In this document: positions 9,294-18,647 of the stretch, in pieces
Layout: each line of letters begins with the position of its first letter
How positions within the stretch are numbered: the stretch's first letter is position 1
Assembly: GCF_020535545.1 (NCBI RefSeq)
Contig: NZ_CP084752.1
Span: 620,001 to 684,000 of the forward strand
Length of the DNA stretch: 64,000 bases
Reading direction: 5' to 3'
From: Roseateles sp. XES5
GTDB taxonomy: Bacteria > Pseudomonadota > Alphaproteobacteria > Rhizobiales > Rhizobiaceae
The notes under the pieces: model-generated
Seen by the model: the letters and a program-made list of their open reading frames with translations, nothing else
Told to the model about the DNA's origin: nothing
Database searches by the model: none
Translations under genes and position numbers: made by a program

Positions 9294-9479
9294 GGTAAAT
9301 GAATTCTTCGGCAAACTCAAGCCGGCACGTCGCGCATATCGAGGAAGGGCCGGGCCCTGAAAGCGTGTTGTTCCCGTGCCGGACTATCCTTATAACCTGC
9401 GTGAGACGATTCAATGAAAACATGGCCGAAGCGACGCTTGGCCGCGAATCGCCAGGACCGGCAGCCAGGGAGTTTCAAC

Positions 9480-11058
<1,579 letters not shown>

Positions 11059-11082
11059 GAACCGCCCCGACGATTTGCCTTC

Positions 11083-11108
11083 CCCGCTGCGGCATGCCTC
11101 GCAGCGGG
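11083..11108 (+). terminator. Hairpin after the HerA-like gene
   Basis: CCCGCTGCG and CGCAGCGGG form a 9-base stem with an 8-base loop, starting 24 bases after the stop. There is no T run, so termination is only likely, not certain. Confidence 0.5.
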
Positions 11109-11320
11109 AAGCGCCGCCCGTCACGCCCCTCTCCTCCATCAAGCCGGACCCGATCCGGCATCTCGCCGCCGCGTCCACGCGGTGAGAGAACGTCCCCTAT
11201 CCGTTGCAACGTGCCCCGACGCGACCGGACATTTCGTGCTCCTGTCTCGCCCCCGTTGCCAATCCGACCGGCCGGTGTTATCTCTCCCCCGTTCGCAACC
11301 CCGTAAGAGAGGACTGTGCC

Positions 11321-11392
11321 GTGAAGCTCGACTTCCTGCCAAATCGCACGCATGGTCCTGATTCTGCCCTGCAAATGCGTTTGCAGGGCTGA
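11321..11392 (+). CDS. Possible leader peptide upstream of the ABC-F gene
   Basis: A 23-codon frame starts at GTG 11321 with AGAGAGG eight bases upstream and reads VKLDFLPNRTHGPDSALQMRLQG. Its last codons form one arm of a hairpin (CCCTGCAAA at 11367-11375, TTTGCAGGG at 11380-11388), and its stop follows at 11390-11392. ABC-F genes are often controlled by translated leaders that sense stalled ribosomes, so this placement is suggestive. It is not recognised by similarity and could be chance. The rest of 11109-11520 holds no other gene that I can support. Confidence 0.35.
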   Translation: MKLDFLPNRTHGPDSALQMRLQG

Positions 11393-11520
11393 TCGGAACG
11401 AACCTTACTCTTCTGGTCTGCCTTGTCCGGCGATGCGGCCTGCCGCGTCGAATATTCTTGCCCTTCGCGTGATCGACGGCCGATGCCGCGTCGCGGGGCT
11501 GACGGGACCAGAGATTTTTC

Positions 11521-13034
<1,514 letters not shown>

Positions 13035-13066
13035 TCCTTCCGGTGAAGAGAGGTTCACCGGAAGGA
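13035..13066 (+). terminator. Strong hairpin after the ABC-F gene
   Basis: TCCTTCCGGTGAA and TTCACCGGAAGGA form a perfect 13-base stem with a 6-base loop, starting at the stop codon. A T-rich stretch follows within 15 bases. Confidence 0.7.
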
Positions 13067-13090
13067 CATCGCCTCTTGTTTTGTCGCATT

Positions 13091-13136
13091 ATCCGACGCC
13101 GAAGCGATGCCGCTTCGGCTGGAAATGCTCTAACCT
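13091..13136. repeat. Dispersed rhizobial-type repeat, copy 1
   Basis: The stretch CCGACGCCGAAGCGATGCCG to AAATGCTCTA recurs with few changes at 46725-46767 (CCGACGCCGAAGCTATCCCG to AAATGCTTA). It is imperfectly palindromic and covers the stop codon of the RES toxin gene. Similar short repeats are common between genes in Rhizobiales. Confidence 0.65.
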
Positions 13137-13894
13137 GACGCGGCGATGCGCGGGTCGGCGCGAAAATCGTCGCGCGAAAAGCCGATGCGCCTTGGCGGGT
13201 GGTCGCAGAGCGCCTGCACGCCAAGGCCCGAAAGCCGGATGCGCCAGGTCTGGCGCTCCACGGGCCTCGGAGCGGCAAAGCCGGTGGCCGTCAGCAGCGC
13301 CATGTTGGTGCCGGCGGCGGGATCGCGCACCGAGCGGTAGAGGATGGCGGCGATATCCGCCGTCCTTGCCCCGTCCGCCAGCGCCTGGCAGGCGGCGTAG
13401 TCGGTCGGATGCGTCCAGTGCGCGGCGTCGCGGTCGAGCGGGGCAAGCGTGAGGTCGAGGCTCCTTTCCGTCGCGATGGCGGCGGAAAAGGCGGTGTAGT
13501 CGGCGGCATTGCCCGGCAGCGGGGTCGCGGGCGATTCGGCGAAGAAGAGCAGCCGGTAGAAGGCCATTTCGGCGAGCGCCGTCTCCACCGAGAGCGCCGC
13601 GTAGTAGACGCCGAGCGTGCGCCCCGCCCTGCGGAAGCGCGAGCCGTAGGGATAGACCGCGCCATAGCGGAAGGGCGTCGCCAGCAGATAGTCGAGCCCG
13701 GCGCATTCGGCCGGCAGCACCGGCTTGCTCTCCTCCAGCAGGTCTTCCAGCAGCGCCTGTTCGTCCAGCGTATCGACGAGCTTCAGGGTCGAGACGCGGT
13801 GCTGCGCCTCGACGAACCGCCAGACGGGCCCCGCGAAGGGCCGCGCCTCAGACGAGAGCGCGGCGGGCGTCCAGATAGGCAAGGACATCGACAA
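13130..13894 (-). CDS. RES-domain toxin
   Basis: The 254-residue protein contains the RES fold: VWRFVEAQHRVSTLKLVD near the start, the arginine region YPYGSRFRRAG, glutamate in TALAEMAFYRLL and a serine-containing C-terminal block. RES toxins degrade NAD+ and stop growth until neutralised by an Xre-like partner. Its start overlaps the upstream antitoxin gene by 47 bases, so the toxin is probably made by translational coupling. The stop codon lies inside a dispersed repeat. Identification as an Xre-RES pair is firm; NAD+ degradation comes from family knowledge. Confidence 0.88.
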   Translation of the reverse strand: MSMSLPIWTPAALSSEARPFAGPVWRFVEAQHRVSTLKLVDTLDEQALLEDLLEESKPVLPAECAGLDYLLATPFRYGAVYPYGSRFRRAGRTLGVYYAALSVETALAEMAFYRLLFFAESPATPLPGNAADYTAFSAAIATERSLDLTLAPLDRDAAHWTHPTDYAACQALADGARTADIAAILYRSVRDPAAGTNMALLTATGFAAPRPVERQTWRIRLSGLGVQALCDHPPRRIGFSRDDFRADPRIAASG

Positions 13895-14225
13895 GGCCGG
13901 TGACGGAGACGATGCAATCGACGGGGCGGGCGCGCAGCACGGTGTTGTCGGCCGTCATCCAGGCGCGGGCGACGGTCTCGTCGCCGCCGGTGATGGCGTC
14001 CAGCGAGCGGAACAGACGCACCAGCAGCACGGCAAGCTCGAAGGGCTTCGTGCCGCGCTCCAGCAGCACGTCCTGTCGCTTCAGCCGCGAGACGGTGGCC
14101 TCGGACACGCCGATGACCGCCGAGAGCAGACGCGCCGTCAGACCCAGCCGGTCCGCCGCATTGACGGCCGCCTTGGTGAGCACGATGCCTTCGGCATTGG
14201 CCTGCGGGGCGGGTTTGCGCTGCAT
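13848..14225 (-). CDS. Xre/MbcA/ParS-type antitoxin of the RES toxin
   Basis: The 125-residue protein begins MQRKPAPQANAEGIVLTKAAV. It has an Xre-like helix-turn-helix (LTARLLSAVIGVSEATVSRL) and a C-terminal MbcA/ParS toxin-binding region with LFRSLDAITGGDETVARAWM. AGGAGA seven bases before ATG 14225 fixes the start; longer frames begin inside the promoter. It should bind and block the RES toxin and repress its own promoter. The palindromic promoter immediately upstream supports autoregulation. Confidence 0.87.
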   Translation of the reverse strand: MQRKPAPQANAEGIVLTKAAVNAADRLGLTARLLSAVIGVSEATVSRLKRQDVLLERGTKPFELAVLLVRLFRSLDAITGGDETVARAWMTADNTVLRARPVDCIVSVTGLVDVLAYLDARRALV

Positions 14226-14241
14226 GACGCGATCTCCTTTC

Positions 14242-14278
14242 ATGGGAAAGAATATAGTCTCTATTTTTCCCATGACAA
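14242..14278 (-). promoter_or_regulatory. Promoter with built-in operator for the Xre-RES pair
   Basis: On the minus strand TTGTCA (14273-14278) and TATATT (14251-14256) are spaced by 16 bases. An inverted repeat, ATGGGAAA and TTTCCCAT at the ends of 14242-14273, encloses the -10 box and spacer. Binding by the antitoxin would block RNA polymerase directly. The layout is seen; the binding is inferred. Confidence 0.6.
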
Positions 14279-14287
14279 GATGCACGA

Positions 14288-14683
14288 TCAGACGGGAGCT
14301 TTCATCTCGATGATCTGGATGAGATTACCGCAGGTATCGTCAAAGACCGCCATACGCACCGGCCCGGCATCCATCGGCGCCTGGGTGAAGGAAACGCCGA
14401 GCGACAGCAGCCGCCGGTGTTCGCCGTCGACGTCGTCGACCATGAAGGAGGTGATGGGAATGCCATCCGCCACGAGTGCGCTCTTGTAGGGCCCGACGGC
14501 CGGATGGCCGCTCGGCTCGAGCAGCAGTTCGGTGCCCTCGGGGTTTTCGGGCGAGACGACAGTGAGCCAGCGGTCCTCGCCGATGGGCACGTCATGCTTC
14601 ACCCGAAAGCCCAGCACGCGGGTATAGAAGTCCTCGGCCTTCGCCTGGTCGTCCACAGGGACGCTGGTGATGTAGATGCGCAT
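14288..14683 (-). CDS. VOC/glyoxalase-family protein
   Basis: A 131-residue protein with two paired beta-alpha-beta-beta-beta units of the vicinal oxygen chelate fold: YITSVPVDDQAKAEDFYTRVLG at the start and RMAVFDDTCGNLIQIIEM at the end. Members are metal-dependent lyases, dioxygenases or resistance proteins; no substrate can be read here. It lies 12 bases after the ArsR gene on the same strand, so it is under ArsR control. ArsR plus VOC pairs are frequent in Rhizobiales. Confidence 0.87.
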   Translation of the reverse strand: MRIYITSVPVDDQAKAEDFYTRVLGFRVKHDVPIGEDRWLTVVSPENPEGTELLLEPSGHPAVGPYKSALVADGIPITSFMVDDVDGEHRRLLSLGVSFTQAPMDAGPVRMAVFDDTCGNLIQIIEMKAPV

Positions 14684-14695
14684 GGTCTTCTCCTC

Positions 14696-14986
14696 CTACA
14701 GATGGTTGCCAAGCCACGCCTCGACGGCGGCGCGCAGCGGGCCGGCATCCAGCGTGTGGAACTTGGTGCGCCCCGACCATTCGATGCGCACGATGCCCGC
14801 CTTTTCCAACATGTCGAGATGCTGTGTCACGGCCTGCCGCGACAGCGTCGCGCCGTCCTCGGCGAAGGACTGAGCGCAGATCTCGAACAGCGACTGGCGC
14901 GGGCGGGCGCGCAGGCGATCGATGATCCTGCGGCGCGTGGGATCGCCGAGCGCCTTGAAGACGCGGTCGAGGTCGTCGTCGGTCAT
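14696..14986 (-). CDS. ArsR-family winged-helix regulator
   Basis: The 96-residue protein starts MTDDDLDRVFKALGDPTRRRIIDRL, the typical ArsR opening, and contains the recognition helix LSRQAVTQHLDMLEKAGIV. The arsenic-type CxC motif is absent, so it is the SdpR-like non-metal subgroup that often pairs with a VOC or SRPBCC gene. It is first in a two-gene unit. A perfect palindrome lies 10 bases upstream of its start, which suggests autorepression. Confidence 0.92.
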   Translation of the reverse strand: MTDDDLDRVFKALGDPTRRRIIDRLRARPRQSLFEICAQSFAEDGATLSRQAVTQHLDMLEKAGIVRIEWSGRTKFHTLDAGPLRAAVEAWLGNHL

Positions 14987-14996
14987 GCGGGAAGAT

Positions 14997-15016
14997 ATGC
15001 AATAGAATTATTGCAT
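14997..15016. promoter_or_regulatory. Probable ArsR operator
   Basis: ATGCAATA and TATTGCAT form a perfect 8-base inverted repeat around GAAT, 10 bases upstream of the ArsR start. Size and position fit an ArsR dimer site overlapping the promoter. Confidence 0.65.
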
Positions 15017-15051
15017 GTCAAGGGCGGCCATGGCGCGGAGCGCGCAAACGA

Positions 15052-15082
15052 AAGGCCCGGATGCAGGGGACATCCGGGCCTT
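15052..15082 (-). terminator. Terminator of the small exported protein gene
   Basis: On the minus strand AAGGCCCGGATG and CATCCGGGCCTT form a perfect 12-base stem with a 7-base loop followed by TCGTTT. It lies 25 bases after the stop of the 58-residue gene. Confidence 0.7.
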
Positions 15083-15106
15083 CGGGGAGGTCAGTCGGCG
15101 TAACGC

Positions 15107-15283
15107 TTACTTGCAGACCTTGATCTTCTTGATGATGACATTGCCGTAGTAGTCGTAGGACTTCACCTTCTTGATGAAGCAATGCGGCTTGTAGCCGTAG
15201 CTGTAGTAGCCGGCCTGCGAGGGGGCGGCGAAGGAAACGGCGGCAACGAGGGCGACGGTGGCGGAAACGATGATCTTGCGCAT
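15107..15283 (-). CDS. Small exported protein, 58 residues, function unknown
   Basis: The frame reads MRKIIVSATVALVAAVSFAA, a signal peptide with likely cleavage after APSQA, then a mature part of about 34 residues that starts GYYSYGYKPHCFIKKV and ends IIKKIKVCK. The mature part is Tyr- and Lys-rich with two cysteines that could form one disulfide. AGGAGA lies six bases before the ATG and a good terminator follows the stop, so it is a real, separate gene. I do not recognise the family. The basic, disulfide-capable peptide should act in the periplasm or outside. Confidence 0.75.
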   Translation of the reverse strand: MRKIIVSATVALVAAVSFAAPSQAGYYSYGYKPHCFIKKVKSYDYYGNVIIKKIKVCK

Positions 15284-15391
15284 GGGGTCTCTCCTGATCT
15301 CTTGAAGGATGAGCCTCTCTCATCCGGTGATCAGAAGGTCTCACATCGGCCCCATCGCCGCTGTTCCGCAGGGAACATGGCAAAAACCACG

Positions 15392-15419
15392 GCGCCAAAA
15401 CTACAGCGCCAAAACTACA
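15392..15419. repeat. Tandem duplicate of 14 bases
   Basis: GCGCCAAAACTACA occurs twice head to tail, followed by GCGC. It lies in the 260-base gap between the small exported gene and the chemoreceptor. The right end of the gap (about 15455-15500) is unusually A/T-rich and probably holds the chemoreceptor promoter. Confidence 0.5.
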
Positions 15420-15543
15420 GCGCTTGGGCGACCAGCCGGAGGTCGGCGCAACCAAGAATAAGAAAATTCTAAATTTAATTAATGCTTAAATAAAATCACC
15501 CTACCCTTGCCCATCCCAGAGTCCCGAACGGCAGGGCCTTCCC

Positions 15544-17418
15544 ATGAAGATATCGACAAAACTCGGTGCAGTGACGCTCTTCCTGACGCTGCTGCTCGCC
15601 GGCGCCATTCTATCCACCTATCTGGTGCTCAACGCCATGTCGGCGTCGATGAGCACCATCGTCGTCGACCGGCTGGTGCCCGCCGCCAGCCTCAAGAAGG
15701 TCGGCGATCTCTACGCGGTCAACATCGTCGACACCGCCCACAAGGTGCGCAGCGGCGCGCTCGCCTGGGAGGACGGCTACCGGCTGAACAGCGAGGCGGT
15801 CGCGACGATCCAGACGCTCTGGGACGCCTATGCCGCCACCTATCTCACCGACGAGGAGCGGACGCTGGCGGGCCAGATGACGGCCGAAATGCAGAAACAG
15901 GCCGCCAGCATCGACGACCTGCTCGCCATCATGAAGGCCAAGGACAAGGCGGCGCTCGACGCCTATGTCGAAACCCGGCTCTACCCGACCATCGATCCGA
16001 TCGGCACCTATGTGGCGGCGCTGATCGACCTGCAGATCCGCGTCGGCCAGGAGGAATTCGCCGCCGCCAGCGCGCACAAGCAGACGAACCTTCTCCTGCT
16101 GTCGCTCTTCGGCGCGGTGGCGCTCGTCGTCTCCGCCCTCTCCTTCTGGATCATCGTCGCCGGCGTCTCGCGCCCGCTCAATGCCATCACGCGGATCATG
16201 CAGACGCTGGCCGGCGGCACCACGGATTTCGAGGTGCCGTTCCGCCGCCGCAGGGACGAGATCGGCAGCATTGCCGGCGCGGTGGAAGTGTTCCGCGGCG
16301 CGGCCATCGACAAGCGGCGGCTGGAAGCCGAGGCCGAGGCCGCGCGGCTTCAGGCCGAGACCGACCGGGTGCGGCTGCAGGAGGAGGCGGAAGCCGCCGC
16401 GCAGAAACGCCTGCGGGAGGCGACATCCGGCCTTGCCGGAGGCCTGCGCCGGCTGGCGGCGGGCGACCTTTCCTTCCGGCTGAACGAACCCTTCGCGCCC
16501 GATTTCGAGCAGTTGCGCAGCGATCTCAACGCCGCGGTCGGCCAGCTCGGCGAGGCGCTTGCCGCCGTCGCCCAGTCGGTCGACGAAATGGATACCGGCA
16601 CGCGGGAGATCAGCACCGGTTCGGACGCACTCTCCAAGCGCACGGAACAGCAGGCCGCCTCGCTGGAGGAAACCGCCGCCGCGCTCGACGAGATCACCGC
16701 CAATGTCGCCAATTCGACGCGCCGGGCGGAGGAAGCCCGCGCCGTGGCGGTGGAGGCCAACGGCTCGGCCGCCCGCTCCGGCGCCGTCGTCGCCAATGCG
16801 GTCGACGCCATGCAGCGCATCGAGCAATCCTCCGGCCAGATTTCCAGCATCATCGGCGTGATCGACGAGATCGCCTTCCAGACCAACCTTCTGGCGCTGA
16901 ATGCCGGCGTCGAGGCGGCGCGCGCCGGGGAAGCCGGCAAGGGGTTCGCGGTCGTCGCGCAGGAGGTGCGCGAGCTTGCCCAGCGTTCCGCCAAGGCGGC
17001 CAAGGAGATCAAGGACCTCATCCGCAATGCGGAGGCGGAGGTGCGCAACGGCGTGACGCTGGTCAGCGAGACCGGCACGGCGCTGCAGGCCATCGGCGGC
17101 CATGTCGCGACGATCAACCAGCATATGGAGGCAATCGCCGTCTCCGCCCGCGAACAGTCCGTCGGCCTTTCGGAAATCAACACCGCCGTCACCCAGATGG
17201 ACCAGATGACCCAGCAGAACGCCGCCCTGGTGGAGCAGAGCGCCGCCGCCGCCGCCACGCTGGTCACGCAGGCCGACCGGCTGCGCTCGCTGATCGGCCG
17301 CTTCGCGCTCGGCCAGCCGGTTCGCCAGGCGCAGCCGGCGCCGCAGCAGGTCGTCCGGGCGCGGCCGCGCCTTGCCGGCAACACGGCGCTGAAGGCGGAG
17401 AGCTGGGAAGAATTCTGA
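15544..17418 (+). CDS. Methyl-accepting chemotaxis protein with CheR-docking tail
   Basis: The 624-residue receptor has a membrane helix at about 7-29, a periplasmic four-helix-type sensing domain to about 185, a second membrane helix, a HAMP domain, a coiled coil ([19 protein letters not shown]) and a second HAMP-like segment before the signalling domain. The hairpin tip, [19 protein letters not shown] near residue 440, is canonical. The C-terminus ends SWEEF, fitting the W-x-x-F pentapeptide that tethers the methyltransferase CheR. It stands alone, with no che genes nearby, so it feeds a chemotaxis system coded elsewhere. Its ligand is unknown. A bidirectional terminator follows. Confidence 0.94.
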   Translation: MKISTKLGAVTLFLTLLLAGAILSTYLVLNAMSASMSTIVVDRLVPAASLKKVGDLYAVNIVDTAHKVRSGALAWEDGYRLNSEAVATIQTLWDAYAATYLTDEERTLAGQMTAEMQKQAASIDDLLAIMKAKDKAALDAYVETRLYPTIDPIGTYVAALIDLQIRVGQEEFAAASAHKQTNLLLLSLFGAVALVVSALSFWIIVAGVSRPLNAITRIMQTLAGGTTDFEVPFRRRRDEIGSIAGAVEVFRGAAIDKRRLEAEAEAARLQAETDRVRLQEEAEAAAQKRLREATSGLAGGLRRLAAGDLSFRLNEPFAPDFEQLRSDLNAAVGQLGEALAAVAQSVDEMDTGTREISTGSDALSKRTEQQAASLEETAAALDEITANVANSTRRAEEARAVAVEANGSAARSGAVVANAVDAMQRIEQSSGQISSIIGVIDEIAFQTNLLALNAGVEAARAGEAGKGFAVVAQEVRELAQRSAKAAKEIKDLIRNAEAEVRNGVTLVSETGTALQAIGGHVATINQHMEAIAVSAREQSVGLSEINTAVTQMDQMTQQNAALVEQSAAAAATLVTQADRLRSLIGRFALGQPVRQAQPAPQQVVRARPRLAGNTALKAESWEEF

Positions 17419-17453
17419 GCCCTTCCCCACACGCGAAAGGCCATAGGCAAAAA

Positions 17454-17484
17454 GGCCGCCCGGAAACGCTCCGGGCGGCCTTTT
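17454..17484. terminator. Bidirectional terminator between chemoreceptor and ohr
   Basis: GGCCGCCCGGA and TCCGGGCGGCC pair over an 11-base stem with loop AACGC. TTTT follows on the plus strand and TTTTT on the minus strand, so it can serve both convergent genes. Confidence 0.85.
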
Positions 17485-17508
17485 CATATGTGCGATCGCT
17501 TAGACGGA

Positions 17509-17931
17509 TCAGGCGACGGTCGTCTTGACGTCGAGGTTGCCGCGCGTGGCGTGGCTGTAGGGGCAGACGACATGCGCCTTCTTGACGAGGTCTTCGACCA
17601 CGGCCTTGTCGACGCCGGGGACGGAGACTTCGAGGGCTGCTTCGAGGCCGAAGCCGCCGCCGTCTTCACGCGGGCCGACGCCGATGGTGGCGGTCACCTT
17701 GGCGTCTTCCGGGATCTTCACCTTTTCCTGGCCGGCGACGAACTTCAGCGCGCCGAGGAAGCAGGCGGAATAACCGATGGCGAAGAGCTTTTCCGGGTTG
17801 GCGCCGGTCGCGCCGTCGCCGCCGAGTTCCTTCGGCAGGGTCAGCGTGACGTCGACGGTGCCGTCTTCGGTCGCGCCATGGCCGGCGCGGCCACCGGTTG
17901 CGGAAGCCTTGGTCCTGTAGAGAATGGGCAT
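17509..17931 (-). CDS. ohr: Organic hydroperoxide resistance protein
   Basis: The 140-residue protein is a standard Ohr: MPILYRTKASATGGRAGHG at the start, the first redox cysteine in GYSACFLGAL and the second in VVCPYSHATRGN. Ohr reduces lipid and organic hydroperoxides with lipoylated partners in the cytoplasm. It is divergent from an OhrR-type regulator, the usual arrangement, with palindromic DNA between them. The start is the ATG at 17931. Confidence 0.95.
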   Translation of the reverse strand: MPILYRTKASATGGRAGHGATEDGTVDVTLTLPKELGGDGATGANPEKLFAIGYSACFLGALKFVAGQEKVKIPEDAKVTATIGVGPREDGGGFGLEAALEVSVPGVDKAVVEDLVKKAHVVCPYSHATRGNLDVKTTVA

Positions 17932-17985
17932 GGGTGTCTCCTTCCTGGTTTCGTTGTCGATGGGAAATAGGTAGCGCAAAATTAG

Positions 17986-18019
17986 ATTGTGCGCAATATG
18001 ATTTTGCAAATTGCAATTT
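17986..18019. promoter_or_regulatory. Candidate OhrR operator region between ohr and ohrR
   Basis: Two symmetric elements lie between the divergent genes: the perfect palindrome AAATTGCAATTT (18008-18019) and the near-palindrome ATTGTGCGCAAT (17986-17997). OhrR operators in other bacteria are A/T-rich inverted repeats in the same place. Which element is bound is not known. Confidence 0.55.
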
Positions 18020-18045
18020 TGGCCATTTGTGCGAGAATGGCCACC

Positions 18046-18545
18046 ATGAGCGACAAACGTGACGAGGTTGAGACGGGCGAATTGGCGGACGTGCCGGCAG
18101 GCATGCTGGCGCTCGACGCGCAGCTTTGTTTTGCCGTCTATTCCGCCGCCCATGCGCTCAACCGCACCTACAAGCCGCTGCTCGATCCCTATGGCCTCAC
18201 CTATCCGCAATATATCGCGCTGATGACGCTGTGGGAGGAGGACGGCCGCTCGGTGAAGGCGCTCGGCGCCAAGCTGGGGCTCGATTCCGGCACGCTCTCC
18301 CCCTCCTCAAGCGGCTGGAAGCCGCCGGCTACATCCACCGCGCGCGCGACAGGAGCGACGAGCGGCAGGTGCTGGTGACGCTGACCGACAAGGGCCGCGC
18401 CATGCAGCGCGAGGCCGTCGCCATCCGCATGGCGATCGGCCAGGCGACCGGCTGTTCGCTGGAGGCGCTGCAGGCGCTGACCGGCGACCTGCAACGCCTG
18501 ACCGAACAGCTCGAAGCCGCCCCGGCGCGGGACGACGCGGCGTAA
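18046..18545 (+). CDS. ohrR: OhrR, MarR-family peroxide sensor, frameshifted in this sequence
   Basis: From ATG 18046 (an in-frame ATG at 18037 is also possible) the protein reads MSDKRDEVETGELADVPAG, then DAQLCFAVYSAAHALNRTYK with the peroxide-sensing cysteine at residue 28. The winged helix follows (PQYIALMTLWEEDGRSVKALGAKL). At 18300-18310 the frame is lost in TCCCCCTCCTC; the true continuation LLKRLEAAGYIHRARDRSDERQ is in another frame and ends at 18545. One more C gives 166 residues, the normal size. OhrR represses ohr until its cysteine is oxidised by organic peroxides. The gene is probably intact in the organism. Confidence 0.9.
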
Positions 18546-18647
18546 AAGTAGGATTTTTCATCTCCTCACCCTACGGCACCTGTTCGCGATTCAACCTTCG
18601 CGCTAAGGTGCGCGCCAAGGCGGAACGGAACCGCCAAGGGGGCAAGG

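Noticed and set aside
11352..11520. Extension of the ABC-F frame upstream of ATG 11521
   Set aside because: The extension arises from the frameshift; the correct start and first residues are in another frame.
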